A DNA stretch of 64,000 bases from Paraplanobispora siamensis (GCF_016863175.1 NZ_BOOJ01000037.1:1-64000), one strand, 5' to 3'. Positions 17,550 through 25,941 are shown, numbered from the stretch's first letter. A program made the numbers and translations. Notes: generated from the letters alone by a model not told the origin.

Positions 17550-18350
17550 ATGCTGGCCCAACAGCGGCAGCAGGCGATCCTCGAACGGGTGCGCAACCAC
17601 GGGGGTGTGCGGGTCGCCGACCTCGTGCGCGACCTCGGCGTCTCCGACATGACGATCCGCCGGGACCTGGAGGTCCTGGCCGAGCGCGGCCTGCTGGAGA
17701 AGGTCCACGGCGGCGCCACGGCGGCCGGTCCCGGTTCGACCGAGGAGCCCGGCTTCGCCGCCAAGTCGGTGCGCCAGCAGGCGGAGAAGGAGGCGATCGC
17801 CCGGCAGGCCGCCACGCTCGTCCGGCCCGGCACCGCCATCGCCCTGTCGGCCGGGACCACCACCTGGACGCTGGCCCACCTCATCGTCGACGTGCCCGAG
17901 CTGACCGTCATCACCAACTCGATCCGCATCGCCGACGTCTTCCACCGCTCCCCCCGCCCGGACCGCACGGTCGTGCTGACCGGCGGCGTGCGCACCCCCT
18001 CCGACGCCCTGGTCGGCCCGGTCGCCGTGGCCGCGATCCGCGGGCTCCACGTGGACACGCTCTTCCTGGGCGTGCACGGGATGAGCGTCAGGGCCGGGTT
18101 CACCACCCCCAACCTGCTGGAGGCCGAGACCAACCGCGAGCTGGTCGCCTCGGCGCACCGCCTGGTGGTGCCCGCCGACCACAGCAAGTGGGGGACGGTC
18201 GGGATCAGCACCATCGCCGGACTGGACGAGGCCCACGTCGTCATCAGCGACTCCGGCCTGCCGGAGGAGGCTCGCGAGGAGCTCTCCGCCCGGGCCGGGG
18301 AGCTCATCATCGCCGAGAGCGCACCGGAGAGCCGGGTGGCGGAGCAGTGA
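17550..18350 (+). CDS. DeoR-family transcriptional regulator
   Basis: A 266-residue sugar-responsive repressor. The N-terminal helix-turn-helix covers residues 5-55 (RQQAILERVRNHGGVRVADL, VSDMTIRRDLEVLAERG). The C-terminal DeoR sensor, of the isomerase-like fold, has AIALSAGTTTWTLAHL and FLGVHGMS. The effector is likely a phosphorylated sugar; the position before galT points to galactose metabolism. The start ATG is preceded by TAAGGAG. Its TGA overlaps the GTG of galT (GTGA). The inverted repeat upstream suggests autoregulation. Confidence 0.9.
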   Translation: MLAQQRQQAILERVRNHGGVRVADLVRDLGVSDMTIRRDLEVLAERGLLEKVHGGATAAGPGSTEEPGFAAKSVRQQAEKEAIARQAATLVRPGTAIALSAGTTTWTLAHLIVDVPELTVITNSIRIADVFHRSPRPDRTVVLTGGVRTPSDALVGPVAVAAIRGLHVDTLFLGVHGMSVRAGFTTPNLLEAETNRELVASAHRLVVPADHSKWGTVGISTIAGLDEAHVVISDSGLPEEAREELSARAGELIIAESAPESRVAEQ

Positions 18351-19426
18351 AGCGGACCCTGACCCACCTGGCCGACGGCCGGGAGCTGATCTACTTCGAC
18401 CGCGACGACGGCGCGGACCGCGGCGCGGTCGACACCCGGGAGCTGCCCGCCCGGCCGGTCGCCTCCGAGCTGCGCTACGACCCGCTCACCGAGGAGTGGA
18501 TCGCGATCGCCGGGCACCGGCAGGGCCGCACCTTCCTGCCCCCCGCCGACGAGTGCCCTCTGTGCCCCTCCTCCCCCGGCCGCCTCACCGAGATCCCCGC
18601 GGCCTCCTACGACGTGGTCGTCTTCGAGAACCGCTTCCCCTCCTTCTCCGCCCAGATCGGCGACTACGAGCAGGCAGGCGGGCTGAGCGAGGTCCGCGCC
18701 GGCATCGGGCGCTGCGAGGTGGTCTGCTTCACCTCCGACCACGACTCCTCCTTCTCCCGGCTCTCCCCCGAGCAGGTCGAGCTGGTCATGGAGGCCTGGG
18801 CCGACCGTACGGCGGAGCTGTCGGCGATCCCCGGCGTGGAGCAGGTCTTCTGCTTCGAGAACCGGGGGGCGGAGATCGGCATCACGCTGGCCCACCCCCA
18901 CGGCCAGATCTACGCCTACCCCTATGTGACGCCGCGCACCAAGCTCACCCTCGGGGCCGCCGAACGCCACCGCGACCGGACCGGGCGCAACCTGTTCGCC
19001 GACGTGCTGGCCGCCGAGCGGGAGGCGGAGGTGCGGGTGGTGGCCGCCAACGAGCACTGGACCGCGTTCGTCCCGGCCGCGGCCCGCTGGCCGTTCGAGG
19101 TGCACCTCTATCCGCACCGGCGGGTGCCCGACCTGGGCGGGCTGGAGCCGGAGGAGCGCCGCGCCTTCGGTCCCCTCTACACCGAGGTGCTGCGCCGCCT
19201 GGACGGGCTGTTCGGCGTGCCGATGCCGTACATCGCGGCCTGGCACCAGGCGCCGGTGAACACCGGCAGGGACCTGGCCTACACGCACCTGGAGCTGTTC
19301 AGCATCCGGCGGGCGCCGGAGAAGCTGAAGTACCTCGCCGGCTCGGAGTCGGCCATGGGGGCATTCGTGAACGATGTCCTGCCGGAGGAAGCAGCACGGC
19401 TTTTGCGCGTTGTTGTCACAAGCTGA
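18347..19426 (+). CDS. galT: Galactose-1-phosphate uridylyltransferase
   Basis: Leloir pathway enzyme that exchanges UMP between UDP-glucose and galactose-1-phosphate. Seen in the sequence are the zinc-type CPLCPSSPG motif (near residue 66), the active-site HPHGQIYAYP (H-x-H with the uridylylated His near residue 183), and ANEHWTAFVP. The length of 359 residues is usual. The GTG start overlaps the deoR stop codon, giving translational coupling. galK and galE, often neighbours, are absent from this window, so the rest of the pathway must be elsewhere. Confidence 0.95.
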   Translation: MKRTLTHLADGRELIYFDRDDGADRGAVDTRELPARPVASELRYDPLTEEWIAIAGHRQGRTFLPPADECPLCPSSPGRLTEIPAASYDVVVFENRFPSFSAQIGDYEQAGGLSEVRAGIGRCEVVCFTSDHDSSFSRLSPEQVELVMEAWADRTAELSAIPGVEQVFCFENRGAEIGITLAHPHGQIYAYPYVTPRTKLTLGAAERHRDRTGRNLFADVLAAEREAEVRVVAANEHWTAFVPAAARWPFEVHLYPHRRVPDLGGLEPEERRAFGPLYTEVLRRLDGLFGVPMPYIAAWHQAPVNTGRDLAYTHLELFSIRRAPEKLKYLAGSESAMGAFVNDVLPEEAARLLRVVVTS

Positions 19427-19500
19427 TCACTGCTTTGTATCGGCTTGAAGTCGCATGACCATCGGTTTACCACTACTATCCTTCAGCACGTCGGCTTTAA

Positions 19501-19622
19501 CAGCCGATATGCCTAATCTTGGGCACCTTGCCCAAGAACCGGGGAACCACCGCAATTGGGGTGAACCACGCATGTGGAAGGACTTCCTCCAGTCCGAACC
19601 CGTCAGCTAACCCGGTCGGCTG
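19501..19622 (+). ncRNA. c-di-AMP riboswitch (ydaO/yuaA type)
   Basis: The leader of the following secreted protein gene matches the actinobacterial ydaO pattern. The closing stem CAGCCGA (19501-19507) pairs with TCGGCTG (19616-19622). Inside lie the conserved blocks GGGGAACCACCGCAATTGGG and GGGTGAACCACG, and the 3' block GAACCCGTCAGCTAACCCGG. Upstream, TCGGCT (19491-19496) can pair with AGCCGA and thus compete with the closing stem. A TACTAT box at 19474-19479 may be the -10. The 3' end lies 16 nt before the start codon, next to the ribosome binding site. These riboswitches usually lower expression when c-di-AMP is high. Confidence 0.88.
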
Positions 19623-19638
19623 AAGGAGAGGAGAGTTC

Positions 19639-20628
19639 GTGGCGGCTGCGTCCCCCGCGTCCCCCACGTTCCACCGGGTCGCCGTGGCCGTCTGCCTGCT
19701 CTCGGCACTCGGGTTCACCCTCGGGATTCCCACCGAGGGCAGCGCGGCGCCCAAGCCCACCGAGGCCGAGCTGCGGAAGGAACTGTCCAAGCTCAACAAG
19801 CGGGTGGACAGGCTCATCGAGGCCTACGCGGCCAAGCGCGAGTCCCTGCGCAAGGCGCAGAAGGCCGAGGGCGTGGCCAAGGCGAACCTGCGCAAGGCCG
19901 AGGAGACCTACGCCACCGCCAAGCAGGAGGTGGACTCCATCGTCCAGCTCCGCTACCAGAGCAGCTCCGGCGGCATACCGGCGCTGCCGTTCGGCGGCGG
20001 TGAGGGCGACATGAGCGCCGCCGCGGTGATGGAGCAGCTGACCGCCCAGCAGAGCGCCTACCTGGAGGGCTTCGCGCAGAGCCGCGACCGCAGGAAGCAG
20101 GCCGCCGAACGGGCCGCCGACCTCACCGAGGAGATCCGCCAGGAGGCCGACGAGGTCGAGGGCCAGCGCGAGGACGCCGAGGACCTGATCCAGGAGATCA
20201 AGCGCAAGCTCGACAAACTCGTCCCGCTGGGGTCGGGCCGCCGCTCCGACGGCAGCTGGCTCCCGCAGCTGCCCAACGGCGCCGACAACATCACCGACCG
20301 GACCAGGAACATGCGCGACGCGATCATGCGGCGCTTCAACCTGCCGTACGCGGTGGGCTGCTACCGGCCGGTCAACGACGGCGGCGAGCACCCGCTCGGC
20401 CGCGCCTGCGACTTCATGATGAGCACCGGCGGCACGATGCCCACGGCCGCCAACATGAAGCTCGGCGACGAGATCGCCGCCTGGGCGATCAAGAACAAGG
20501 GCAAGCTGGGCGTGAAGTACGTCATCTGGCGTCAGCGCATCAACCACGGATCAGGCTGGCGTTTCATGTCCGATCGCGGCGGCGTCACCGCCAACCACTA
20601 CGACCACCCGCACATCTCCATGTACTGA
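19639..20628 (+). CDS. Secreted coiled-coil protein with LAS-type C-terminal domain
   Basis: A 329-residue exported protein. A signal peptide is seen at residues 1-35 (VAVAVCLLSALGFTLGIPTEGSAAP). A long Lys/Glu/Ala-rich coiled coil follows at about 37-200. The C-terminal domain contains HPLGRACDF, which fits the HxxGxAxD zinc-ligand motif of LAS (M15/M74-like) peptidases, and ends with DHPHISM, a second H-x-H. It therefore looks like a cell-wall enzyme or a wall-binding relative, as expected for a gene under c-di-AMP control. The GTG start has the site GGAGAGGAGAG. Enzyme activity is not proven. Confidence 0.8.
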   Translation: MAAASPASPTFHRVAVAVCLLSALGFTLGIPTEGSAAPKPTEAELRKELSKLNKRVDRLIEAYAAKRESLRKAQKAEGVAKANLRKAEETYATAKQEVDSIVQLRYQSSSGGIPALPFGGGEGDMSAAAVMEQLTAQQSAYLEGFAQSRDRRKQAAERAADLTEEIRQEADEVEGQREDAEDLIQEIKRKLDKLVPLGSGRRSDGSWLPQLPNGADNITDRTRNMRDAIMRRFNLPYAVGCYRPVNDGGEHPLGRACDFMMSTGGTMPTAANMKLGDEIAAWAIKNKGKLGVKYVIWRQRINHGSGWRFMSDRGGVTANHYDHPHISMY

Positions 20629-20764
20629 GACGCGCCGAGATGCGGCGGCGAGCGCTCCGGGCCGCCGGGACCTTGATCGTTTCTTCTTGCCCGCCGGTGC
20701 TAGACTGGCCGGTGATTCCGACAAAATGCCATAAAAGGTCGCATAACAGTCGATCGGGATAGTC

Positions 20765-20789
20765 GGCCGGGCGGTGGACCCGCCCGGCC
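20765..20789 (+). other. Leader hairpin upstream of CHAP gene
   Basis: A 10-bp perfect stem (20765-20774 with 20780-20789) in the 256-bp gap before the CHAP-domain gene. It follows an AT-richer stretch with a possible TAGACT -10 box at 20701-20706. It may be the terminator of the LAS-type gene or part of a structured leader. It does not match the ydaO pattern. Confidence 0.35.
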
Positions 20790-20884
20790 CGTGACGGGTC
20801 CCGGAGGAAGGAACGACCGAGCCGCCCGGCCTCTCCGCGAGAGGCGCCCGTACGCGACCCGGAAGACATGGATGGGTCTCCACC

Positions 20885-21631
20885 ATGACCGAGTACCGCG
20901 ATTCCAGCCAGCTCATGCTCCCCGCCTACCTGCTGCGCGCCGCCGCGGGCGTGGCCCTGGTCGCGGGAGTGGCCCCCGTGGGCATCCCCGCGCTGGGGCC
21001 GGACACCCTCGCCCGGACCTCGGCCGAGACCCGTCCAGCGGCCGCGGCCTCCGCCGCGACGCCGGCACCCGCCCCCGGGAAGCCGCGCCGTACGGGCGCG
21101 ACGGCGGCGGACATGATCCGGGTGGCCGAGGGGAAGATCGGTGTCAAGGAGGACGCCGACGGCGGCGGCACCGAGTTCCACGCCTGGTACATGGACTCGT
21201 CCCGGGCCTGGGAGACCCTGGCCCGCGACGGCGGCGTCATGGAGAAGTACACCAACGCCCCCTGGTGCGCGATGTTCATCTCCTGGGCCGGCGCGCAGCT
21301 GGGCCTGCGGCGCACGGTCGGCGCGGACGCCTACGCCGTGGCCTGGGCCGGATGGTTCCAGGACCGCGACCGCTGGGGCGACACCCCCAGACCCGGCGCC
21401 CTCGTCTACTTCGACCTCGACGACGACGGCGGTTCGGGCATCTACCGCATCGACCACATGGGCCTGGTCAAGCACGACAACGGCGACGGCACCATCACCA
21501 CGGTCGAGGGCAACACCGACCGCGGCCGGGTCGAACACCGCGTCCGGGACGCCTCCGAGGTCATCGGCTACGGCTACCCCGACTACCCGGGCAACCGCCC
21601 CCGCCCGACCACCGGCCCGCCGTCGCGATAG
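20885..21631 (+). CDS. Secreted CHAP-domain amidase
   Basis: A 248-residue exported protein with an N-terminal hydrophobic signal (residues 14-38) and an Ala/Pro linker. A CHAP-type domain covers about residues 75-235: the catalytic Cys lies in NAPWCAMFISWAG and the His in YRIDHMGLV, followed by TTVEGNT. CHAP proteins cleave peptidoglycan amide bonds or bind other peptides. It follows the LAS-type gene in the same direction and the two may act together in wall remodelling. The ATG at 20885 was chosen; a ribosome binding site is weak. Confidence 0.85.
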   Translation: MTEYRDSSQLMLPAYLLRAAAGVALVAGVAPVGIPALGPDTLARTSAETRPAAAASAATPAPAPGKPRRTGATAADMIRVAEGKIGVKEDADGGGTEFHAWYMDSSRAWETLARDGGVMEKYTNAPWCAMFISWAGAQLGLRRTVGADAYAVAWAGWFQDRDRWGDTPRPGALVYFDLDDDGGSGIYRIDHMGLVKHDNGDGTITTVEGNTDRGRVEHRVRDASEVIGYGYPDYPGNRPRPTTGPPSR

Positions 21632-21735
21632 ACCGCGGGCTCCCGCCGCCGGAGGGCGTGGCGGAGCGGGAACCGGCAGCGGCGGGAGCAGTGGAGCGAG
21701 AACCGGCAGCGGCGGGAACGGCGGAGCGGGCACGG

Positions 21736-22470
21736 TCAACGACGGCGGGCGCGGTAGGTCAGGGCCGCCAGGGCGACGGCGGCCAGGAGCACTACGGCCA
21801 CCGTGTACGGCGGGCGCCACCAGGACTGCGCCGGTTCGACGACGGCGACCGTGGTCGTGTCACCGGTCACCCCGGCGGCGTCCGCGGTGTCGCCGGGCGG
21901 CTGCGCGGCGCCTCCGGCGGGGGTGGCGGACGCGGTGTCGGAGGCCGCGGGGGTGGCGGCCGGCTCCGGCGACACCGAGGCGCGCGGATACTTGCCCGGG
22001 GGGATGCCCGGCGGGCGGATCACGCCCCAGTAGTCCGCGCGGTGGCTCTCCTGGCCCTCGATCATCCGCTGGATGTCCGCCGGGAGCGGAGCGATCTTCA
22101 GATCACCCGGCACCGTGAGGGTGCCGATCTCGTGGGGCGCGAACCAGCCCTGGATGGCCTTCACCTGCCAGGTGCCCGCGGGCAGGGAGACAGCCGCCGC
22201 GTAATGGGCCGGCTCCGCGAGCTCCGTGCCCGCGAAGCGGACGGTCTTCTTCTCGCTGGTGAACTCCAGGGCGACCTCGCCCAGGTCGTCGCCGTAGTAG
22301 GGGTGCGTGCCGTGCTGGAGCAGCCAGAACCCCACCGTGTAGGTCGTGTCCGGGCGGACCCCCGTGGGGACGGGGTCCATGAGGGTCAGCGCCCATCCGC
22401 CCGCCTGCGCCGGCGCCCCCAGAGCCAGCACGGGGAAGACGATCGCCAGGATCAGCAGAATTCTTCTCAT
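21736..22470 (-). CDS. Secreted, C-terminally membrane-anchored protein of unknown function
   Basis: A 244-residue protein with a signal peptide (MRRILLILAIVFPVLALG). A beta-rich extracytoplasmic domain follows (about residues 28-135, with DPVPTGVRPDTTYTVGFWLL, resembling FixH/YtkA-like domains). A Ser/Pro/Ala/Thr-rich linker leads to a C-terminal membrane helix (YTVAVVLLAAVALAAL) with a basic tail. The topology suggests an extracellular sensor or a copper- or redox-associated domain, but no metal-binding motif is obvious. The ATG at 22470 is chosen to fit the signal peptide. Confidence 0.7.
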   Translation of the reverse strand: MRRILLILAIVFPVLALGAPAQAGGWALTLMDPVPTGVRPDTTYTVGFWLLQHGTHPYYGDDLGEVALEFTSEKKTVRFAGTELAEPAHYAAAVSLPAGTWQVKAIQGWFAPHEIGTLTVPGDLKIAPLPADIQRMIEGQESHRADYWGVIRPPGIPPGKYPRASVSPEPAATPAASDTASATPAGGAAQPPGDTADAAGVTGDTTTVAVVEPAQSWWRPPYTVAVVLLAAVALAALTYRARRR

Positions 22471-22618
22471 GCCCACAGGTACACCGCCCGCTCCCATCGG
22501 GTTCCCGTACCACCCGATCCCGTCGGAGGGATCTCACCGCCCGAACAAAAGAGACTCCTCCGCCAAACAGGGAGAAATGACATGACAGAGGACAGCTGCT
22601 GGGACAGGATGGGCCCCC

Positions 22619-23125
22619 ATGACTGACAACCGCGTAGATCCGCCCTTCATCGCCGACGAGGCGTCCACCCTGCACTCCTTCCTGGACTGGCACCGCGAGA
22701 CGCTGGCCGTCAAGTGCGAGGGCCTGTCGGAGGAGCAACTACGGCTCCGCCCCTCCACGCCCTCCACGCTCTCCCTGCTCGGCCTGGTCCGCCATCTGAG
22801 CGAGGTCGAGAGGCACTGGTTCCGCAACATCCTCAACGGCGAGGGCGTCCAGGCGCTCTACTGGACCGACGACAACCCCGACGGGGACTTCGACGACATC
22901 GCCGACGCGTCGGCCGATGAGGCCTTCGCCCGCTGGCGGGCCGAGATCGAGAACGCCCGCGAGCTCTCCGCCGGGCTCTCCCTGGACACGGTCGGCAAGT
23001 CCCTGCGCCGGGGCGAGGAGGTCTCGCTCCGCTGGATCCTCGTCCACATGATCGAGGAGTACGCCCGGCACAACGGCCACGCCGACATCATCCGCCAGCA
23101 GATCGACGGCGTCACCGGAGAGTAG
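22619..23125 (+). CDS. DinB-family protein (DUF664)
   Basis: A 168-residue four-helix bundle protein. The DUF664 pattern is clear: TLHSFLDWHRETLAVKCEGL, LGLVRHLSEVERHWFR (first metal-type His), and the C-terminal LVHMIEEYARHNGHADIIRQ (two further His). Members are probably metal-dependent and thiol-linked, yet most have no known reaction. The gene is divergent from the secreted protein gene. The ATG overlaps no neighbour and has only a weak purine stretch upstream. Confidence 0.85.
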   Translation: MTDNRVDPPFIADEASTLHSFLDWHRETLAVKCEGLSEEQLRLRPSTPSTLSLLGLVRHLSEVERHWFRNILNGEGVQALYWTDDNPDGDFDDIADASADEAFARWRAEIENARELSAGLSLDTVGKSLRRGEEVSLRWILVHMIEEYARHNGHADIIRQQIDGVTGE

Positions 23126-23139
23126 GCGCCGGCCGGGGA

Positions 23140-23793
23140 TCACCTCCCGCGAGCGCGCCCGTCGCCTTCCCGGGTCCCGCCGGCATTCACACCCTCGCCG
23201 GCCTCCGCGACCTCGCCGATCTCCGTGACTTCGCCGGTCTGCGCGGTCCCACCCGCCTGCGCGACCTCGCCGGCCTCCGCGGCCCCGCCGTTCCGCAGGG
23301 CTTCGGCGATCACGCGGTCGAGGCCGGTGAGGTCCGCCGGGCGGGCGATGGCCGCCTCGGCGAAGCGGGTGAGCAGGCGGGCGAAGTCCTCGCGGTCGGC
23401 CCGGTCCCATTCGGCCATGAGGCCGTCGAGGTAGGCCCGCCGATAGCGGACCACGGCCTCCAGCACCCGGCCGCCCGCGCCGGTCAGCACCAGCCGGGCC
23501 CGCCTGGCGTCGACGGAGGACTCCTCGCGCTCCACCAGGCCCGCCGCGATGGCGTCGTTGACCAGCCTGCTCGCGGTCGAGGGGTCCACGTCGAGCTGCT
23601 CGGCGACGGCCCCCACGGTCACCTCGGGGACGTCCAGGCTCAGCTTGTGCACGGCGTGCACGACCATCACGTTGGACATCTGGACCGGCCGCTGCGGTTC
23701 GGCGGCCTTGCGTGCACGCAGGGGACGCGCCCAGATCCGGCGTAACCGGAACAGTGCCACATCGATCGCCGCCCCCGGCGTGCCCTCTTCCAC
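23140..23793 (-). CDS. MarR-family regulator with repetitive C-terminal tail
   Basis: A 217-residue regulator. The winged helix lies at about residues 40-115 (EVTVGAVAEQLDVDPSTASRLVNDAIAAGLVER, then DARRARLVLTGAG). The last 45 residues are low-complexity repeats of the type GEVAEAG, encoded by an imperfect tandem DNA repeat. The GTG at 23793 is the only plausible start that includes the N-terminal helix; its ribosome binding site is weak. It lies 50 nt downstream of the site-2 protease gene in the same direction and may share its transcript. Confidence 0.8.
   Translation of the reverse strand: MEEGTPGAAIDVALFRLRRIWARPLRARKAAEPQRPVQMSNVMVVHAVHKLSLDVPEVTVGAVAEQLDVDPSTASRLVNDAIAAGLVEREESSVDARRARLVLTGAGGRVLEAVVRYRRAYLDGLMAEWDRADREDFARLLTRFAEAAIARPADLTGLDRVIAEALRNGGAAEAGEVAQAGGTAQTGEVTEIGEVAEAGEGVNAGGTREGDGRARGR
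23186..23290 (-). repeat. Imperfect tandem repeat in the marR 3' end
   Basis: Units of about 18 nt resembling GCCTCCGCGACCTCGCCG occur several times with substitutions and a few in-frame gaps. They encode Gly-Glu-Val-Ala-Glu-Ala-like repeats at the C-terminus of the MarR protein. The array stays in frame, so length variation would alter only the tail. Confidence 0.7.
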
Positions 23794-23843
23794 GGGGCAA
23801 CCATATCGGCGGGTACGGCGTGCGCGCCGTACCCGCCGGAGGA

Positions 23844-25202
23844 TCAGCCGGCCAGCCGGATCGGGTTGACCAGGTCGGCGTACATGAGCAGGCCGGCCAT
23901 GATGATCATGGTGAAGGCCAGCGCGTAGGTCAGCGGGAGGACCTTGGCGATGTCCACGTGCGCCGGTTCGGGCCTGCGGGTGACGCGGGCGAAGCCGCGC
24001 TTGACGCCCTCCCAGAGGCCGCCGGCGATGTGCCCGCCGTCCAGCGGGAGCAGCGGGATCAGGTTGAACATGCCGATCGCCAGGTTGAAGCTCGCCAGCA
24101 GGCTGATGAAGATGCTGATCTTGTTCTCCAGCGGGGCGTCGGAGGCGGCGATCTCCCCGCCGATGCGGCTGACGCCGATGACGCCGATGGGGCCGTTCTT
24201 GTCGCGCTCCTCGCCGGAGAAGGCCGCGTGCCAGACCCCGACCATCTTCTCCGGGAAGCGCAGCAGCGCGGCGGCGGTCCGCGAGGTGAGGTCGCCCATG
24301 TGCGCGACGACGGCGCCGAAGCTCTGCCGCTCGATGACCTGCGTCGGGCTGACGCCGAGATAGCCGACCCGCTCCATCTTGCCGGGCTCGTCGAGCGACT
24401 CGCGGTCCTGGGCGATGAGCGTGGCGTTCAGGGTCATGTTCTGCCCGGCCCTGACGATCCCGATCTCGACCGGGCCCGCGCCGTTGCCGCGGATGGCCCG
24501 GGTGGCCGCCTCCCACGTGGTGACGGGCCTGCCCGCCACCGCCACGATGACGTCGCCGGGCCGCAGCCCGGCCGCGGCGGCGGGGCTGGCCTGGTCGGCG
24601 GAGGTGCAGTTGGGGTTCTTGGCGTACTCGGCGGCGGTCTTCACGCACTCCGGGACCGTGGAGATCTGCGGCTTCTGCACCGTGACCCCGAAGCCCATGA
24701 GCACGATCGCGAACAGGATGAAGGCCAGCACGAAGTTCATCGCCGGACCGCCGGCCATGATGATGACCTTCTGCCACCAGGGCTTGCGGTAGAAGACGCG
24801 GTTCTCGTCGCCCGGGCGGACCTCCTCGAGCGCGACCTCCCGGGCGCTCTCGATGAGTCCCTGCCAGGGACCGGTGGAGACCGAGCGGACCGTGCCGGGG
24901 GCGTCGGTGCGCCGGGGCGGCAGCATGCCGATCATCCGGATATAGCCGCCGAACGGGATCCACTTGATGCCGTACTCGGTCTCGCCCTTGCGCCGCGACC
25001 ACATCGTCGGGCCGAAGCCGACCATGTACTGCGTGACCCTGACGCCGAACCTCTTGGCCGGAACCAGATGGCCGATCTCGTGCAGGCCGATCGAGACCAT
25101 CAACCCCACGAGGAAGATGACCACTCCGATCAGGAAAGGCCAGTCCACAGGTCCCCCAGTAGCGGATTCATCAACAATGCCCCATAAGAGACTAGCCGAC
25201 AT
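23844..25202 (-). CDS. Site-2 family intramembrane zinc metalloprotease (RseP/Rip1 type)
   Basis: A 452-residue polytopic membrane protease. The HExxH motif is HEIGH at residues 41-45 in the first membrane helix. The PDZ domain lies at about residues 180-270 (AAAAGLRPGDVIVAVAGRPV), and the second catalytic motif is LLPLDGGHIAGG near residue 390. It would cleave membrane-bound anti-sigma factors or signal peptides. The ATG at 25202 is preceded by GGAGAGG. In actinobacteria the Rip1 gene is normally flanked by dxr and ispG. Neither is here, so this copy is either relocated or a paralogue. Confidence 0.92.
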   Translation of the reverse strand: MSASLLWGIVDESATGGPVDWPFLIGVVIFLVGLMVSIGLHEIGHLVPAKRFGVRVTQYMVGFGPTMWSRRKGETEYGIKWIPFGGYIRMIGMLPPRRTDAPGTVRSVSTGPWQGLIESAREVALEEVRPGDENRVFYRKPWWQKVIIMAGGPAMNFVLAFILFAIVLMGFGVTVQKPQISTVPECVKTAAEYAKNPNCTSADQASPAAAAGLRPGDVIVAVAGRPVTTWEAATRAIRGNGAGPVEIGIVRAGQNMTLNATLIAQDRESLDEPGKMERVGYLGVSPTQVIERQSFGAVVAHMGDLTSRTAAALLRFPEKMVGVWHAAFSGEERDKNGPIGVIGVSRIGGEIAASDAPLENKISIFISLLASFNLAIGMFNLIPLLPLDGGHIAGGLWEGVKRGFARVTRRPEPAHVDIAKVLPLTYALAFTMIIMAGLLMYADLVNPIRLAG

Positions 25203-25302
25203 ACCGACCTCTCCACCGGCCTTCACTTCAAGCCTTCCAGCCGGGTGACTTGCGCACGCTTTGCCGAATGGAGACACTTTGTTAACGGTACGCAATCACA
25301 CG

Positions 25303-25315
25303 GTCACCACGTGAC
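25303..25315. promoter_or_regulatory. Small palindrome in divergent promoter region
   Basis: GTCAC-CAC-GTGAC is a perfect 5-3-5 inverted repeat, located between the divergent site-2 protease gene and the LuxR-type gene, 20 nt before the latter's start. It could be an operator; the evidence is symmetry only. Confidence 0.3.
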
Positions 25316-25335
25316 ACATCACCCGGGAGGGTGCC

Positions 25336-25941
25336 TTGATCGGGATCCTGGTCGCCCAGCAGCTTCCCCTGGTCCGCCTCGGTCTGGTGGCGTCACTGGA
25401 CGGCGAGGCCGACCTGAAGGTGGTGGCCGACCTGGACACCGGTGACGACGTCGTCTCCGCCGTGCTGCGGCACGAGCCGGACGCGGCGATCATCGGACTG
25501 GATCTGCCCGGCGCCGACGGCTTCTCCACCGCGCTCCGGCTGCACGAGAGGGTCCCCTCCTGCCGGGTGCTGATCCTGTCCCGGCAGCCGACCCCGGGCC
25601 AGGTCCGCCGCGCCTTCGCCGTCCACGCCCTCGGGCTCATGAGCCTGGAGGTGGGGGCGCAGGAGGTCGCCGAGGGCGTGCGCCGGGTCGCTGCCGGGCG
25701 CCGGGCGGTGGACTCCGACCTCGCCGTGGCCGCCCTGGGCCCGGAGGAGACTCTCCTGACCCCGAGGGAACTGGACGTGCTCCGGCTGGCCGCGCGGGGC
25801 GCGCGGTCCGATGAGATCGCCGAGGAGCTCTTCCTGTCCGTGGGGACGGTCCGCAACCACCTGTCACGCATCATGTGCAAGACCCGGGCGCGCAACCGGC
25901 TCGACGCGGTGCGCATCGCCGGCGAGGCCGGCTGGCTGTGA
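25336..25941 (+). CDS. Orphan LuxR/NarL-type regulator with atypical receiver
   Basis: A 201-residue response-regulator-like protein. The C-terminal LuxR helix-turn-helix (about residues 138-200) is canonical: LTPRELDVLRLAARGARSDEIAEELFLSVGTVRNHL. The receiver keeps the phosphoacceptor-like Asp56 (GLDLPGADG) but has AQQL in place of the acidic pair near residue 8, and MSLEVG where the conserved Lys segment should be, so normal phosphorylation is doubtful. No histidine kinase is adjacent. The TTG at 25336 is chosen from spacing to GGGAGGG. Confidence 0.85.
   Translation: MIGILVAQQLPLVRLGLVASLDGEADLKVVADLDTGDDVVSAVLRHEPDAAIIGLDLPGADGFSTALRLHERVPSCRVLILSRQPTPGQVRRAFAVHALGLMSLEVGAQEVAEGVRRVAAGRRAVDSDLAVAALGPEETLLTPRELDVLRLAARGARSDEIAEELFLSVGTVRNHLSRIMCKTRARNRLDAVRIAGEAGWL

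Noticed and set aside
20707-20884. Leader of the CHAP gene considered as a second c-di-AMP riboswitch
   Set aside because: It lacks the conserved GAACCCGTCAGCTAA-like 3' block and the GGGTGAACCAC block.
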